From assembly GCA_963922315.1 (NCBI GenBank), contig CAWUID010000034.1, positions 1 to 23,053 of the forward strand: a DNA stretch of 23,053 nt. The letters run 5' to 3'. Positions 1 to 11,500 of this stretch are shown here, piece after piece (the first letter of the stretch is position 1; every line of letters starts with the position of its first letter). The position numbers and the translations under genes were made by a program. This DNA is from JAHDBG01 sp963922315. GTDB lineage: Bacteria; Pseudomonadota; Gammaproteobacteria; Chromatiales; Chromatiaceae. Under the pieces are notes generated by a model. It ran no database searches. It worked only from the letters and a program-made list of their open reading frames with translations, and had not been told where the DNA came from.

Positions 1-1589
<1,589 letters not shown>

Positions 1590-1809
1590 CTATAACCCCA
1601 AATAGTCTGAGGTTTCAATATCACTACATGGCGTAATGATATTCAGAACAAATAATTGCTGACATGATTCCCATTCAAACGGAACTCGTCGTTTGAAATG
1701 GCACTTCTCAAAATCAAACCAGATTGTTAAAGAACAGACTCTGCAAATGCAGAGTGCATAAACCTGCTGCACAAGTTTATGCACTCAACACTTAACCCAC
1801 CAGTAAACC
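1590..1809 (-). other. tRNA-Ala to 23S internal transcribed spacer
   Basis: This transcribed spacer carries a boxA-like antitermination site and a perfect 8-bp inverted repeat (TTCAAACG / CGTTTGAA, arms 1674-1681 and 1690-1697). The repeat would fold into a hairpin ahead of 23S and is probably part of 23S leader processing. The pairing partner downstream of 23S is not in the window, so the 23S processing stem cannot be checked. Confidence 0.7.
1725..1736 (-). promoter_or_regulatory. rrn spacer boxA (antitermination) upstream of 23S
   Basis: The minus strand reads TGTTCTTTAACA, one base different from the E. coli consensus TGCTCTTTAACA, in the expected place between the spacer tRNAs and 23S. 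In E. coli boxA RNA is bound by NusB/NusE and reloads the antitermination complex before 23S. The assignment rests on sequence and position. Confidence 0.75.
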
Positions 1810-1885
1810 TGGTGGAGCCAGGCGGGATCGAACCGCCGACCTCCTGCGTGCAAGGCAGGCGCTCTCCCAGCTGAGCTATGGCCCC
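1810..1885 (-). tRNA. alaT: tRNA-Ala (TGC)
   Basis: This is a 76-nt cloverleaf on the minus strand. The acceptor stem is GGGGCCA/TGGCTCC with one G-U pair. A D-arm (AGCTCAGCTGGGAGAGC), the anticodon loop with TGC (complement at 1850-1852), a T-arm GGTTCGATCC and an encoded CCA are all present. It lies in the 16S-23S spacer as the second tRNA, the usual gammaproteobacterial arrangement. The symbol follows E. coli rrn usage. Confidence 0.97.
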
Positions 1886-1932
1886 AATTTTCCTGATTAT
1901 AATACCACTGAAATAAATTTCAGAAAGTAGAA

Positions 1933-2012
1933 CTTTTGTGCTGATCAAGACGTAAGCTGAGGAAGTTTGCTGTAGCAAACGACGAAGCTTACAACACAGA
2001 GCAGCGCAAAAG
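1933..2012 (-). repeat. Rod-like hairpin filling the tRNA-Ile/tRNA-Ala spacer
   Basis: Three nested inverted repeats share one axis. The outer arms are 1933-1943 and 2002-2012 (CTTTTGTGCTG against CAGCGCAAAAG, 10 of 11 paired, the odd pair being G-U or A-C depending on strand). The middle arms are GTAAGCT/AGCTTAC (1952-1958, 1986-1992) and the inner arms GTTTGCT/AGCAAAC with a two-base loop. The outer arm stops exactly at the encoded CCA of tRNA-Ile. It probably acts as a processing spacer that holds the two tRNAs apart. Confidence 0.75.
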
Positions 2013-2089
<77 letters not shown>

Positions 2090-2101
2090 AGGTCTGTATA
2101 A

Positions 2102-2136
2102 ATCAAGTAACTTGTGTGGATGCCCTGCCAATGGAC
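2102..2136 (-). repeat. 16S processing stem, 3' arm
   Basis: Read as minus-strand RNA, this segment just after the 16S 3' end pairs along all 35 bases with 3735-3769 upstream of 16S. The pairs are Watson-Crick plus a few G-U. It is the expected RNase III substrate helix that loops out pre-16S rRNA. The G-U changes in place of mismatches suggest that the pairing is maintained by selection. Confidence 0.85.
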
Positions 2137-2147
2137 AAAGGCTTTTT

Positions 2148-3641
<1,494 letters not shown>

Positions 3642-3734
3642 GAAATCGTTGTTGCGTAAGCAACATTTTTGGCTCAATATCAGAATCTTAAAAGCTTTTT
3701 TTAAGATGCTTCTATTGATGTTTAATTGGCCGAA

Positions 3735-3769
3735 GCCCATCAACAGAGCACCCACACAAGTTACCTGAT
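3735..3769 (-). repeat. 16S processing stem, 5' arm
   Basis: This leader arm upstream of 16S is complementary to 2102-2136 over 35 positions, allowing G-U. It forms the long-range helix bracketing 16S that RNase III cleaves in related bacteria. It lies between boxA and the mature 16S 5' end, the standard position. Confidence 0.85.
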
Positions 3770-3772
3770 AAG

Positions 3773-3786
3773 TTTTTAAAGAGCTG
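3773..3786 (-). promoter_or_regulatory. rrn leader boxA (antitermination)
   Basis: The minus strand reads CAGCTCTTTAAAAA about 35 bases downstream of the P2 -10 element. It contains the boxA core GCTCTTTA. In the family it recruits NusB/S10 to make RNA polymerase resistant to Rho over the rRNA genes. Confidence 0.75.
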
Positions 3787-3819
3787 GTTGTTTATCGATT
3801 CTTTACGATAAGCTCTGCT

Positions 3820-3847
3820 AGTATAAACTCTGACAGAACTTTGTCAA
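3820..3847 (-). promoter_or_regulatory. rrn promoter P2
   Basis: On the minus strand there is a perfect -35 TTGACA (3842-3847), a 16-bp spacer and a -10 TATACT (3820-3825). A 16-bp spacer is typical of strong, growth-rate-regulated rrn promoters. An A/T-rich stretch just upstream (ATTAAAATT) could be an UP element. P2 lies 77 bp downstream of P1. Confidence 0.85.
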
Positions 3848-3896
3848 GACTGAATTTTAATGCCTTGACCTGAATAACCCCAAACAACAGACGAGT

Positions 3897-3924
3897 ATTA
3901 TAAGGCAAATAATGGCTTCGTCAA
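3897..3924 (-). promoter_or_regulatory. rrn promoter P1
   Basis: On the minus strand there is -35 TTGACG (3919-3924), a 16-bp spacer and a perfect -10 TATAAT (3897-3902). Upstream lies an A-tract (TTTCAAAAAAAGAG), a good candidate UP element for the RNA polymerase alpha subunit. Together with P2 it forms the tandem-promoter layout known from E. coli rrn operons. Confidence 0.85.
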
Positions 3925-4001
3925 CTCTTTTTTTGAAACCCACCACACTATGGCTGCTAGCGTTTGTATGGAGACGAACCATACACCCCAGCTCTACTTT
4001 T

Positions 4002-4163
4002 AGGGGACGTTCTCAATCATCTTTATGGCTTGATTCCGGCCCTTTTCTGCGCTGACTGTGTTGCAATGCGTCGCAATAGAACGACTATTACTCCTTATTG
4101 CGCCTTGTCAGCACAAAAAATGACTCGAAATCATTGCCACTCAGCTCATTGAGAACGTCCCCT
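4002..4163. mobile_element. Candidate non-autonomous element (MITE-like), 162 bp, 16-bp perfect terminal inverted repeats
   Basis: The ends AGGGGACGTTCTCAAT (4002-4017) and ATTGAGAACGTCCCCT (4148-4163) are perfect reverse complements. The interior is itself palindromic: GCGCTGAC...GTCAGCAC around CGCAATA (4072-4078)...TATTGCG, so a single strand could fold into a long branched hairpin. No transposase is encoded. The 62-codon frame crossing it starts outside the element, has no recognisable domain and is taken as chance. No target-site duplication is evident next to the ends. It sits between the rrn promoters and the merC-like gene, so it could also affect transcription there. A dispersed regulatory repeat is an alternative. 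Confidence 0.6.
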
Positions 4164-4268
4164 GGTTGAACAGCTCACCACATTATCTTCCTGCCGTTAG
4201 ATCGCTGATATAAAAGAAGAAATAATGTTTTATTGATGAGCAGATCACCATTTCGCTCTCACGAGTAC

Positions 4269-4679
4269 TTAGCCGTCCTGCTCGGAGCAGGCACAGCTCG
4301 TTCGTTCCTGGCACAAGCGATAGTTTCTATAGTGTCCATACGCCAGAATCATAGCACCAATGGTAGTTAAAGTTTTTTCCCCAGCCTCGCCCAAACGCTC
4401 TTCTCCCAGAATAACAGCTAAAATCAAACACAGCAAACCGGCAGCGCCGAAGCCCAGCAGTTGATAGCGCTTATGCTGTTTACAGCCTAATGTGAGCGCA
4501 TAGCCACTCGTTGGCACTACTGCAATCACCATCCATATATGAAATGCTTCATCAGCCAGGGGCAACGCTGCAAAAGCCGGCAGAAAAATAATGATCAGCG
4601 GAAAAGCAAGACAATGGATCGTGCATGTGACAGATAGCCCTATCGCCACTTTGTCAGTCAGTGCCTGAAAGTTTTTCAT
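4269..4679 (-). CDS. MerC-domain inner-membrane protein
   Basis: This is a 136-residue protein with four predicted hydrophobic segments (roughly residues 12-36, 44-64, 74-92, 103-117). The first contains CTIHCLAFP (C19, H22, C23), the cysteine-pair-plus-proline signature of MerC/DUF3703-like metal transporters. A Cys-rich tail (C123, C129, C131) ends it. MerC proteins bring Hg(II) or other soft or transition metals across the inner membrane, but chromosomal MerC homologues without a mer operon often have no proven substrate. It lies 76 bp downstream of a CobW-type GTPase on the same strand, which suggests zinc or another divalent metal more than mercury. The ATG is preceded by AGGAAA at a workable distance. 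No merR or merA is nearby. Confidence 0.8.
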   Translation of the reverse strand: MKNFQALTDKVAIGLSVTCTIHCLAFPLIIIFLPAFAALPLADEAFHIWMVIAVVPTSGYALTLGCKQHKRYQLLGFGAAGLLCLILAVILGEERLGEAGEKTLTTIGAMILAYGHYRNYRLCQERTSCACSEQDG

Positions 4680-4755
4680 GTTGAATATTTCCTGATTAAT
4701 TGATGAAACTGAAGTGATGTCTGAAGAAGAGCATCAGGTTTGATGAGGAGGGCTT

Positions 4756-5763
4756 TCAGATGACACATGCTAATAATTGACGTCCCCACTCGTCGCTGAT
4801 CTTGCGTGATATCACTTCAATACGACTGTCCGGACAGTTTTGCAATGGCGCCTGAGTTATTGATTCGCCCACGATGTTGTAGCTGAAGGCGCCTTCATCT
4901 GTGTTGAATACTCCCTTGATCCTCTCTGCAGGTAAGTTACGCAGCACCGCAAGCAATTTGGCGCGGCAAAATACCTGGTCTGCAGTAAAGCGCCAGCCCA
5001 CGCTGGCAAATCCTTCGCCGCGATTGATTGCCTGAACATAGCCTTTAGTATCAGCAGGAACGATAACTGAAGGTTTTTCATGCTGATCATGATGATGGAG
5101 ATCTGGAGCAGATTCAGCATTAGCAGCACCACTCACACCTTCAAGGCACGCCATCTCAATAGCGCCCTGCTGCGTGGTGGTAATAATCGCCCGGGGCAGT
5201 CCGTGTTTGCGGACGTATTGTTCTAATTGATGGTAGTCTGATGACTGGTAGAGTTCCTGTTTGTTACCTACGATAACGTCCGCAATCGCAATTTGCTGCT
5301 TAAAAGTTTCGTGTTCTGTGTAACGATTATCAGAAAGCTGCCGCGCATCTACCAGGGTAATGACTTTTTGAACAGACAATGTACCTTGAGATTGTTGAGC
5401 AGAGAGCACTTTCAGTACTTCAGCGGGATGACCAAGTCCGGTTGGCTCGATCAATAATCGATCCGGATGTGCTTTGGAGAGTAGTTGATTTAAAGCAACC
5501 CGCATCGGCACGCCAGCAGCACAGCACATGCAGCCGCCAGGTACTTCTCGAATAGATACGCCCGATTCTTTTACCGACTGCCCTTGTAGCAACGCACCAT
5601 CGATACCGATTTCACCAAACTCATTCACCAGTATAGCCCATCTCTCGGCTTCAGGCTTGCTCTTCAGCAGGTGTAAGATAGTCGACGTTTTTCCTGCACC
5701 CAAAAACCCGGTTATGATGTTTGTGGGTACCGCCTGGATAGGTTTTATGCGAGTAGAGCCCAT
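4756..5763 (-). CDS. COG0523 (CobW/ZigA/YeiR-type) metallochaperone GTPase
   Basis: This is a 335-residue G3E-family P-loop GTPase. Visible motifs are GFLGAGKT (Walker A, 19-26), the family metal-binding GGCMCC (76-81), EPTG (106-109) and a guanine-specificity site reading NKQE (167-170) in place of the usual NKxD. After the GTPase domain comes a His-rich linker, HHHDQH (223-228), then the C-terminal CobW domain. Such proteins deliver zinc or another metal to client enzymes, often under zinc starvation. The His stretch and the MerC-like neighbour downstream support metal handling, but the metal is inferred. No Zur-like operator was recognised, and the short gap to the groEL terminator shows no clear Shine-Dalgarno before the ATG. 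Cobalamin synthesis is unlikely because no cob genes are present. Confidence 0.88.
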   Translation of the reverse strand: MGSTRIKPIQAVPTNIITGFLGAGKTSTILHLLKSKPEAERWAILVNEFGEIGIDGALLQGQSVKESGVSIREVPGGCMCCAAGVPMRVALNQLLSKAHPDRLLIEPTGLGHPAEVLKVLSAQQSQGTLSVQKVITLVDARQLSDNRYTEHETFKQQIAIADVIVGNKQELYQSSDYHQLEQYVRKHGLPRAIITTTQQGAIEMACLEGVSGAANAESAPDLHHHDQHEKPSVIVPADTKGYVQAINRGEGFASVGWRFTADQVFCRAKLLAVLRNLPAERIKGVFNTDEGAFSYNIVGESITQAPLQNCPDSRIEVISRKISDEWGRQLLACVI

Positions 5764-5795
5764 AAAATTAAAAATAGCGGTTAATCACCAAAAGA

Positions 5796-5830
5796 AAAAG
5801 CCCGAAAGCAAACGCTTCCGGGCTTTTTTT
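5796..5830. terminator. Intrinsic terminator after groEL
   Basis: A GC-rich hairpin (AAGCCCGAAAGC, loop AAAC, GCTTCCGGGCTT, one mismatch) is flanked by an A-tract on one side and a T-tract on the other, so it should work in both directions. On the minus strand it ends groESL transcription, and the metal-handling pair would then need its own promoter or readthrough. Confidence 0.9.
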
Positions 5831-5861
5831 AAGCACTAAGGCTTGAGAGATGCGGGGCAGT

Positions 5862-7514
5862 TTACATCATGCCGCCCATACCACCCATGCCGCCCATACC
5901 ACCCATGTCCGGGGCAGCAGGCGCAGCAGCTTTATCTTCCGGCTGATCGGCCACCATGCACTCGGTGGTAATCATCAGACCAGCAATAGACGCTGCATTT
6001 TGTAGTGCGGAGCGAGTCACTTTGGTCGGGTCAAGAATACCCATAGACACCATGTCACCGTACTCGCCATTACCAGCGTTGTAGCCAAAGTTGCCTTCAC
6101 CTTCTGCAACTTTATTGAGTACGACGGATGCCTCTTCACCGCAGTTCGCTACGATCTGACGCAATGGCTCGCTCATGGAGCGGGCTGCAATTTTGACGCC
6201 AACATCCTGATCAGCATTTTCACCCTTCAGGCTGTCCAACGCTTTTAATGCACGAACCAGAGCTACGCCACCACCGGCAACCACACCTTCTTCAACTGCA
6301 GCACGGGTTGAGTGCAATGCATCTTCTACCCGAGCCTTCTTTTCTTTCATTTCAACTTCGGTGGCTGCACCGACCTTGATGACCGCAACACCGCCAGACA
6401 GCTTGGCCAGACGTTCTTGCAGCTTTTCTTTGTCATAGTCTGATGTGCTGGCTTCAACTTCTGCACGGATCTGCTCACAACGACCTTTGATGTCGTCTTC
6501 GGTGCCAGCACCGTCAATAATGGTGGTTTCGTCTTTAGTGACTTGTACCCGCTTGGCGGTACCCAGCTCGTTCAGAGTAACCTTCTCCAGGGTCAGGCCA
6601 ATTTCTTCCGCAACAACGGTAGCGCCGGTCAGAATCGCGATATCCTGCAACATCGCTTTACGACGATCACCAAAGCCAGGTGCCTTCACAGCAGCCACTT
6701 TGACGATACCACGAATGTTGTTGACAACCAGGGTTGCCAATGCTTCGCCTTCAATATCTTCAGCTACGATCAGTAGTGGCTTGCCGGCTTTAGCAACAGC
6801 TTCCAGGGTAGGCAGCAGATCGCGGATATTAGAAATCTTTTTGTCATGCAACAGAATGAACGGCTGTTCCAGGTCTGCCATCTGGCTTTCCTGGCTGTTG
6901 ATGAAGTAAGGTGACAGGTAACCGCGGTCAAACTGCATACCTTCAACGACATCCAGCTCGTTATCCAGACCAGAACCTTCTTCTACAGTAATCACACCTT
7001 CTTTGCCGACTTTTTCCATTGCCTGGGCAATGATGTCGCCAACCTGAACATCTGAGTTGGCAGAAATGGTGCCAACCTGGGCAATAGATTTGTTATCGGT
7101 ACAGGGAACTGACATGGTCTTCAGTTCTGCTGTCGTTGCCTGAACTGCTTTATCAATACCGCGTTTCAGATCCATCGGGTTCATGCCAGCAGCTACTGCT
7201 TTCAGACCTTCACGTACCATGCTTTGCGCCAGCACGGTGGCTGTTGTGGTGCCATCGCCAGCCACGTCAGAGGTCTTGGAAGCCACTTCCTTGACCATCT
7301 GGGCACCCATATTCTCAAATTTGTCCTGCAGCTCAATTTCTTTCGCAACTGACACACCATCTTTGGTGATGGTCGGTGCACCGAACGATTTGTCCAGTAC
7401 AACATTGCGGCCTTTCGGGCCCAGGGTGGTTTTTACTGCATTCGCCAGTACATTGACGCCATTCAGCATACGTGAACGGGCATCGTCAGCAAATAATACG
7501 TCTTTTGCAGCCAT
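5862..7514 (-). CDS. groL: 60-kDa chaperonin GroEL
   Basis: This is a 550-residue group I chaperonin with the full family sequence. The N-terminus is MAAKDVLFADDARSRML, followed by TLGPKGRNVV, the ATP-binding GDGTTTATVLA and VVAGGGVAL. The C-terminal tail is GGMGGMGGMGGMM, which lines the folding chamber. It forms the double-heptamer ring that folds client proteins with GroES and ATP in the cytosol. It follows groES by 110 bp on the same strand, in the usual order. The ATG is preceded by AGGAAAA at a rather long spacing. No truncation or unusual residue was noticed. Confidence 0.99.
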   Translation of the reverse strand: MAAKDVLFADDARSRMLNGVNVLANAVKTTLGPKGRNVVLDKSFGAPTITKDGVSVAKEIELQDKFENMGAQMVKEVASKTSDVAGDGTTTATVLAQSMVREGLKAVAAGMNPMDLKRGIDKAVQATTAELKTMSVPCTDNKSIAQVGTISANSDVQVGDIIAQAMEKVGKEGVITVEEGSGLDNELDVVEGMQFDRGYLSPYFINSQESQMADLEQPFILLHDKKISNIRDLLPTLEAVAKAGKPLLIVAEDIEGEALATLVVNNIRGIVKVAAVKAPGFGDRRKAMLQDIAILTGATVVAEEIGLTLEKVTLNELGTAKRVQVTKDETTIIDGAGTEDDIKGRCEQIRAEVEASTSDYDKEKLQERLAKLSGGVAVIKVGAATEVEMKEKKARVEDALHSTRAAVEEGVVAGGGVALVRALKALDSLKGENADQDVGVKIAARSMSEPLRQIVANCGEEASVVLNKVAEGEGNFGYNAGNGEYGDMVSMGILDPTKVTRSALQNAASIAGLMITTECMVADQPEDKAAAPAAPDMGGMGGMGGMGGMM

Positions 7515-7624
7515 AGTCGCTATTTTCCTAAGTTTGGATCACATTTTGTTGTCTGCCACGCAACGACAGACATCTTCGTTGAGAAAAGGTCAGGTCATAT
7601 TCCATGGCCTGATGCAGGGCTATC

Positions 7625-7915
7625 TCAGGCTTCAATGACGCCCATGATGTCTTCTTCCCGCATGACCAGCAGTTCTTCGCCGTCAACCTTGACTTCGGTG
7701 CCTGAATATTTGCCAAATAATACGGTGTCTCCGACTTTGACGTCTAAGCCACGGGTTTCACCACTGTCAAGAATTTTGCCATTGCCGACAGCCAGCACTT
7801 CGCCCCTGATCGGTTTTTCAGTCGCGGCATCGGGCAGGACGATGCCACCCGGGCTGGTGGTTTCTTCTGCTTCGCGGCGAATCACCACACGATCATGTAA
7901 CGGACGGATTTTCAT
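7625..7915 (-). CDS. groS: 10-kDa co-chaperonin GroES
   Basis: This is a 96-residue co-chaperonin. The family start MKIRPLHDRVVI is clear, so the open frame extending further upstream is trimmed. An AGGAG lies about 9 bases before this ATG. The mobile loop region (EAEETTSPGGIVLP), the GEVLAVGNG segment and the VLFGKYSGTEV strand are all present. GroES caps the GroEL ring and times ATP-driven folding cycles. It is the first gene of groESL, with a heat-shock-like promoter about 125 bp upstream. Confidence 0.99.
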   Translation of the reverse strand: MKIRPLHDRVVIRREAEETTSPGGIVLPDAATEKPIRGEVLAVGNGKILDSGETRGLDVKVGDTVLFGKYSGTEVKVDGEELLVMREEDIMGVIEA

Positions 7916-8039
7916 TACGTCAAACTCCTGATGGAAGGATGCAAAAACATTCAGCATCAATGCTTAATTGCAATACAAGCACTGATGCGGAATGCTTCGG
8001 GATAATTTTCTGGGGTACCACACCCGTTTGAAGTGCTGG

Positions 8040-8067
8040 ATATAAGGCCGCTTTTGACAATATCAAG
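8040..8067 (-). promoter_or_regulatory. Putative sigma-32-type heat-shock promoter of groESL
   Basis: On the minus strand CTTGATA (8061-8067) and CCTTATAT (8040-8047) are separated by 13 bp. The E. coli sigma-32 consensus is CTTGAAA and CCCCATnT with 13-15 bp, so this matches 6 of 7 and 6 of 8 positions (counting the free n). The same bases can be read as a sigma-70 promoter, TTGATA, 16 bp, TATATC. A dual promoter would fit groESL, which is expressed basally and induced by heat. No CIRCE element was seen. Confidence 0.55.
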
Positions 8068-8114
8068 CCTCAGAATCATCTTCTTATTCAACTGCCTCGC
8101 ACCCGGGATCATTC

Positions 8115-8483
8115 ATGCATCAGCACGAAAAAATCAATTATATTGAACTACCTTGCCAGGATATTGAACGTACGAAAGCTTTTTTCAGCGCCGTTTTCGG
8201 ATGGGTTTTTACTGACTATGGCCCGGATTACACAGCTTTTAGTGCAACAGAGGCAGGCATAGACGGGGGCTTCACTCTCGCTCCAGCATGCTGTCAAAGC
8301 ATACAGGGCTGCGCCCTGGTAGTGTTTTACAGCCGCGACCTGGCGACGACTCAGTCCAGTATCCAGCAGGCGGGTGGCTGCATCATTCAGGAAACTTTCA
8401 GCTTTCCGGGCGGGCAGCGGCTCCATTTTTCTGACCCGAACGGTAATGAATATGCTGTCTGGTCTGATGCCAGCGCCGGGTAG
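8115..8483 (+). CDS. VOC-fold (glyoxalase/bleomycin-resistance-like) protein
   Basis: This is a 122-residue single-domain protein of the vicinal-oxygen-chelate superfamily. It begins with INYIELPCQDIERTKAFFSAVFGW, typed here in two parts: INYIELPCQD then IERTKAFFSAVFGW, the usual first beta-alpha unit. It ends with the signature FSDPNGNEYAVW. The beta-alpha-beta-beta-beta halves and the terminal Glu of the metal site (NGNE) are visible. Members act as metal-dependent lyases, isomerases, dioxygenases or binding proteins, and the substrate cannot be read from sequence. It is divergent from groES and convergent with mfd, whose stop is only 17 bp away. The start ATG has no strong Shine-Dalgarno. 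An in-frame shift of the start is possible but the N-terminal strand fits this one. Confidence 0.85.
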   Translation: MHQHEKINYIELPCQDIERTKAFFSAVFGWVFTDYGPDYTAFSATEAGIDGGFTLAPACCQSIQGCALVVFYSRDLATTQSSIQQAGGCIIQETFSFPGGQRLHFSDPNGNEYAVWSDASAG

Positions 8484-8500
8484 TCCGTCGTAGTATGCCG

Positions 8501-11500
8501 TCAGGCACCTGCAAGACGATCCAGCAACTCTGTCACTATCCGTACTCGTTCCGCAGGTTCGGCCATCTGAGCATAAAAGTGTAATTTCGTCGGACCATCC
8601 AGTTTAAAGTCTTTCGGTCGCGACTGGATCAATGCAATCAGGTGTTCACCTGCCACTTTCGGCTGATCGGTGAATAGTAGCCGCCCACCTTGTGGCCCGG
8701 CTTCTATCTTGCGGATACCCAGCTCGGTCAGGCGTAATTTCAGAGACGTCACGTCTAATAGATGCTGTGCTGGCTCTGGTAACAGGCCAAACCGGTCTAT
8801 CATTTCAATCTTCAACTCTCGCAGATCAGCTGACGTTGTCGCGGAGGCAATGCGTTTGTACTGAATCAGACGCAAATGTACATCGGGCACATAATCATCC
8901 GGCAATAAGGCCGGGATATGCAGATCAATCTGTGACACAGGCTCCAGTGGCTGTGTCAGTTCTGTCCGCTCGCCTGACTGGATCGCTTCCACAGCGCGCT
9001 CCAGCATCTCGGTATACAGAGTAAAGCCGATTTCATGCATCTGGCCACTCTGCTCATCCCCCAACAACTCCCCTGCACCGCGAATCTCCATGTCATGTGT
9101 TGCCAGGGTAAAGCCAGCCCCCAGGTCTTCCAGCGAGGCAATCGCATCAATCCGCTTGCGCGCATCCGCTGTCATCGCTTTTTTGGGTGGTGTCAGCAGG
9201 TAGGCATAGGCACGATGATGAGAACGTCCAACCCGGCCACGCAGCTGGTGTAACTGAGCCAGTCCCAACTTATCCGCCCGATCCATGATGATGGTGTTTG
9301 CTGTCGGCACGTCGATACCACTTTCCACAATTGTGGTGCACACCAGAATATGGAAGCGCTGATGATAAAAATCGCGCATGATCCGTTCCAGCTCGCGTTC
9401 CCGCATCTGGCCATGCGCAAACTCCACCCGGGCTTGCGGAATCAACTGCGCAATTTTGTCTGCTGTCTTCGCAATCGTATCGACACTGTTGTGCAGAAAA
9501 TAGACCTGACCACCCCGCCCGATTTCTCTCTGACACGCCTCCGCAATGCGGGTATCACTCCACTCGGTAATAAATGTCTTGATCGGATGCCGGGCCGCCG
9601 GTGGCGTAGCAATAATCGACAAGTCGCGCATGCCTGACATCGCCATATTCAGCGTACGCGGGATCGGCGTCGCAGTCATAGTCAGAATATCAACCTCTGC
9701 CCGCAATGCCTTCAAACGCTCTTTATGTCGCACACCGAACCGGTGTTCCTCATCAATAATTACCAGCCCCAAATCACTGAATTTCATGCTCGCATTCAGC
9801 AGCTTATGAGTCCCGATCACAATATCCAGGGTACCATCAGCCAGCTCTCTGGCCACCTTCGTACTCTCTTTTTGTGAACGAAAACGTGACAGGCTGCCCA
9901 CTCGCACTGGCCAGTCCGCAAAACGATCCGCAAAATTTTCGTAGTGTTGTTGTGCCAGCAACGTGGTCGGTACCAACACGGCAACTTGCTTGCCGCTGTT
10001 CACGGCCAGAAAGGCTGCTCGCATCGCTACTTCGGTCTTACCAAACCCGACATCTCCACACACTACCCGATCCATCGGGCGGGTTGCAGTCATATCAGCC
10101 TGCACTGCCTGAATTGCTTTTGCCTGATCCGGCGTTTCTTCAAATTCAAATGCTGCAGCAAATTGCTGATATTCAGTGCCTGGCTCTGGTAATGCCTGAC
10201 CAACACGCGCTTCCCGTTGCGCATAAATATCCAGTAACTCAGCGGCGACATCGTGTACACGCTGCGCCGCCTTGCGCTTTGCCCGCTCCCACTGATTACT
10301 ACCCAGCCGATGCAAAGGAGCACTGTCTGGCGACGCTCCGGTATAGCGGCTGATCAGGTGCAGGTCGGCAACCGGTACGTACAACTTGTCTGACTGTGCA
10401 TATTCCAACATCAGAAATTCGGTGGTCACCTCACCGACATCCAACACCTGTAAACCCTGATAACGACCTACTCCATGCGCTTCATGCACCACTGGCGAAC
10501 CCATCTGCAATTCAGCCAGATTGCGAATCACCAGATCGGCATCCGGCCCTTTACGCTGACGACGGCGTTGACGCACCCGTTCACCCAGTAGCAAGGCTTC
10601 CGGAATCAGCACAATCCCCGGATCAGCCAGCCACAACCCCTGTTCCAATGGCGCTACAGTCAGGCAATGTGGTGCATCCTGTGCCAGGAACTCAGCCCAG
10701 TTGGCAACCAGGTGTGGTCGCACCTGCGCTTGTTGCAGAGTTTCCAGCAAAGCTTCACGCCGCCCTGCCGTTTCTGCCACAAACAACACTCGCCCGGGTT
10801 GATCTGCTAAAAACAGGCGTAATGCCGTCGTCGGCTCATCTGCCCGGGATTGCAGCTCCAGCGCCGGCAACTTCTTCGATGCAAAATTCTGATCACGTTC
10901 AATCGACTGCGCCTGATATTGCAACTGTAAAAATGGCCCGAAACCATCCTGCAACTCAGCAGCAGCCAGATACAACGCATCTGGTTTCAGCAGGGGCCGT
11001 TCAATATCCGCACAACGCTGTTGATAACGCGCATCCACCTGAGCGAAATAAGCCTGAGCATCTTCCGACACAGACTGCGGATAACTGACCAGCGTTTGTG
11101 CAGGCAGATAATCCAGCAAGGTTGCCGTCTCGTGATGAAACAACGGCAGATAATATTCAATACCGCCGGGCAACTGCTGCTCACTCACATCGCGATAAAT
11201 CAGACTGCGTTGCGGGTCGCCCGCAAAGGTTTCACGCCAGGCAGCACGAAATCGGCTGATCGCTTCTTTATCCAGTGGAAACTCGCGCGCCGGCAATAAC
11301 GTAATCTGATCAATCTTTTGCTCAGTACGCTGGGTCTCCGGATCAAAGGTTCGGATCGAATCCAGCTCATCATCCAGCAAGTCCAACCGTAACGGCGTAG
11401 CACAACCCATCGGAAACAAATCAATCAGCGAGCCACGTACCGCAAACTCGCCGTGCGTCATCACTTGTGCCACCGCTTGGTACCCAGCCTGCTCCAGACG

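Noticed and set aside
3964..4152. 62-codon plus-strand frame over the inverted-repeat element
   Set aside because: It starts outside the element, ends in its right arm, and shows no recognisable domain; better explained by the palindromic repeat.
5764..5795. Zur operator upstream of the COG0523 gene
   Set aside because: The short gap has no palindrome resembling GAAATGTTATAnTATAACATTTC; only A/T-rich sequence.
7916..8114. CIRCE (HrcA) operator for groESL
   Set aside because: No TTAGCACTC-N9-GAGTGCTAA inverted repeat is present.
10396..11088. 230-codon plus-strand open frame
   Set aside because: It lies entirely antisense to mfd, whose full-length domain structure is intact. The frame is low-complexity, rich in His/Pro/Ala/Gln, with no domain, and is an antisense shadow.
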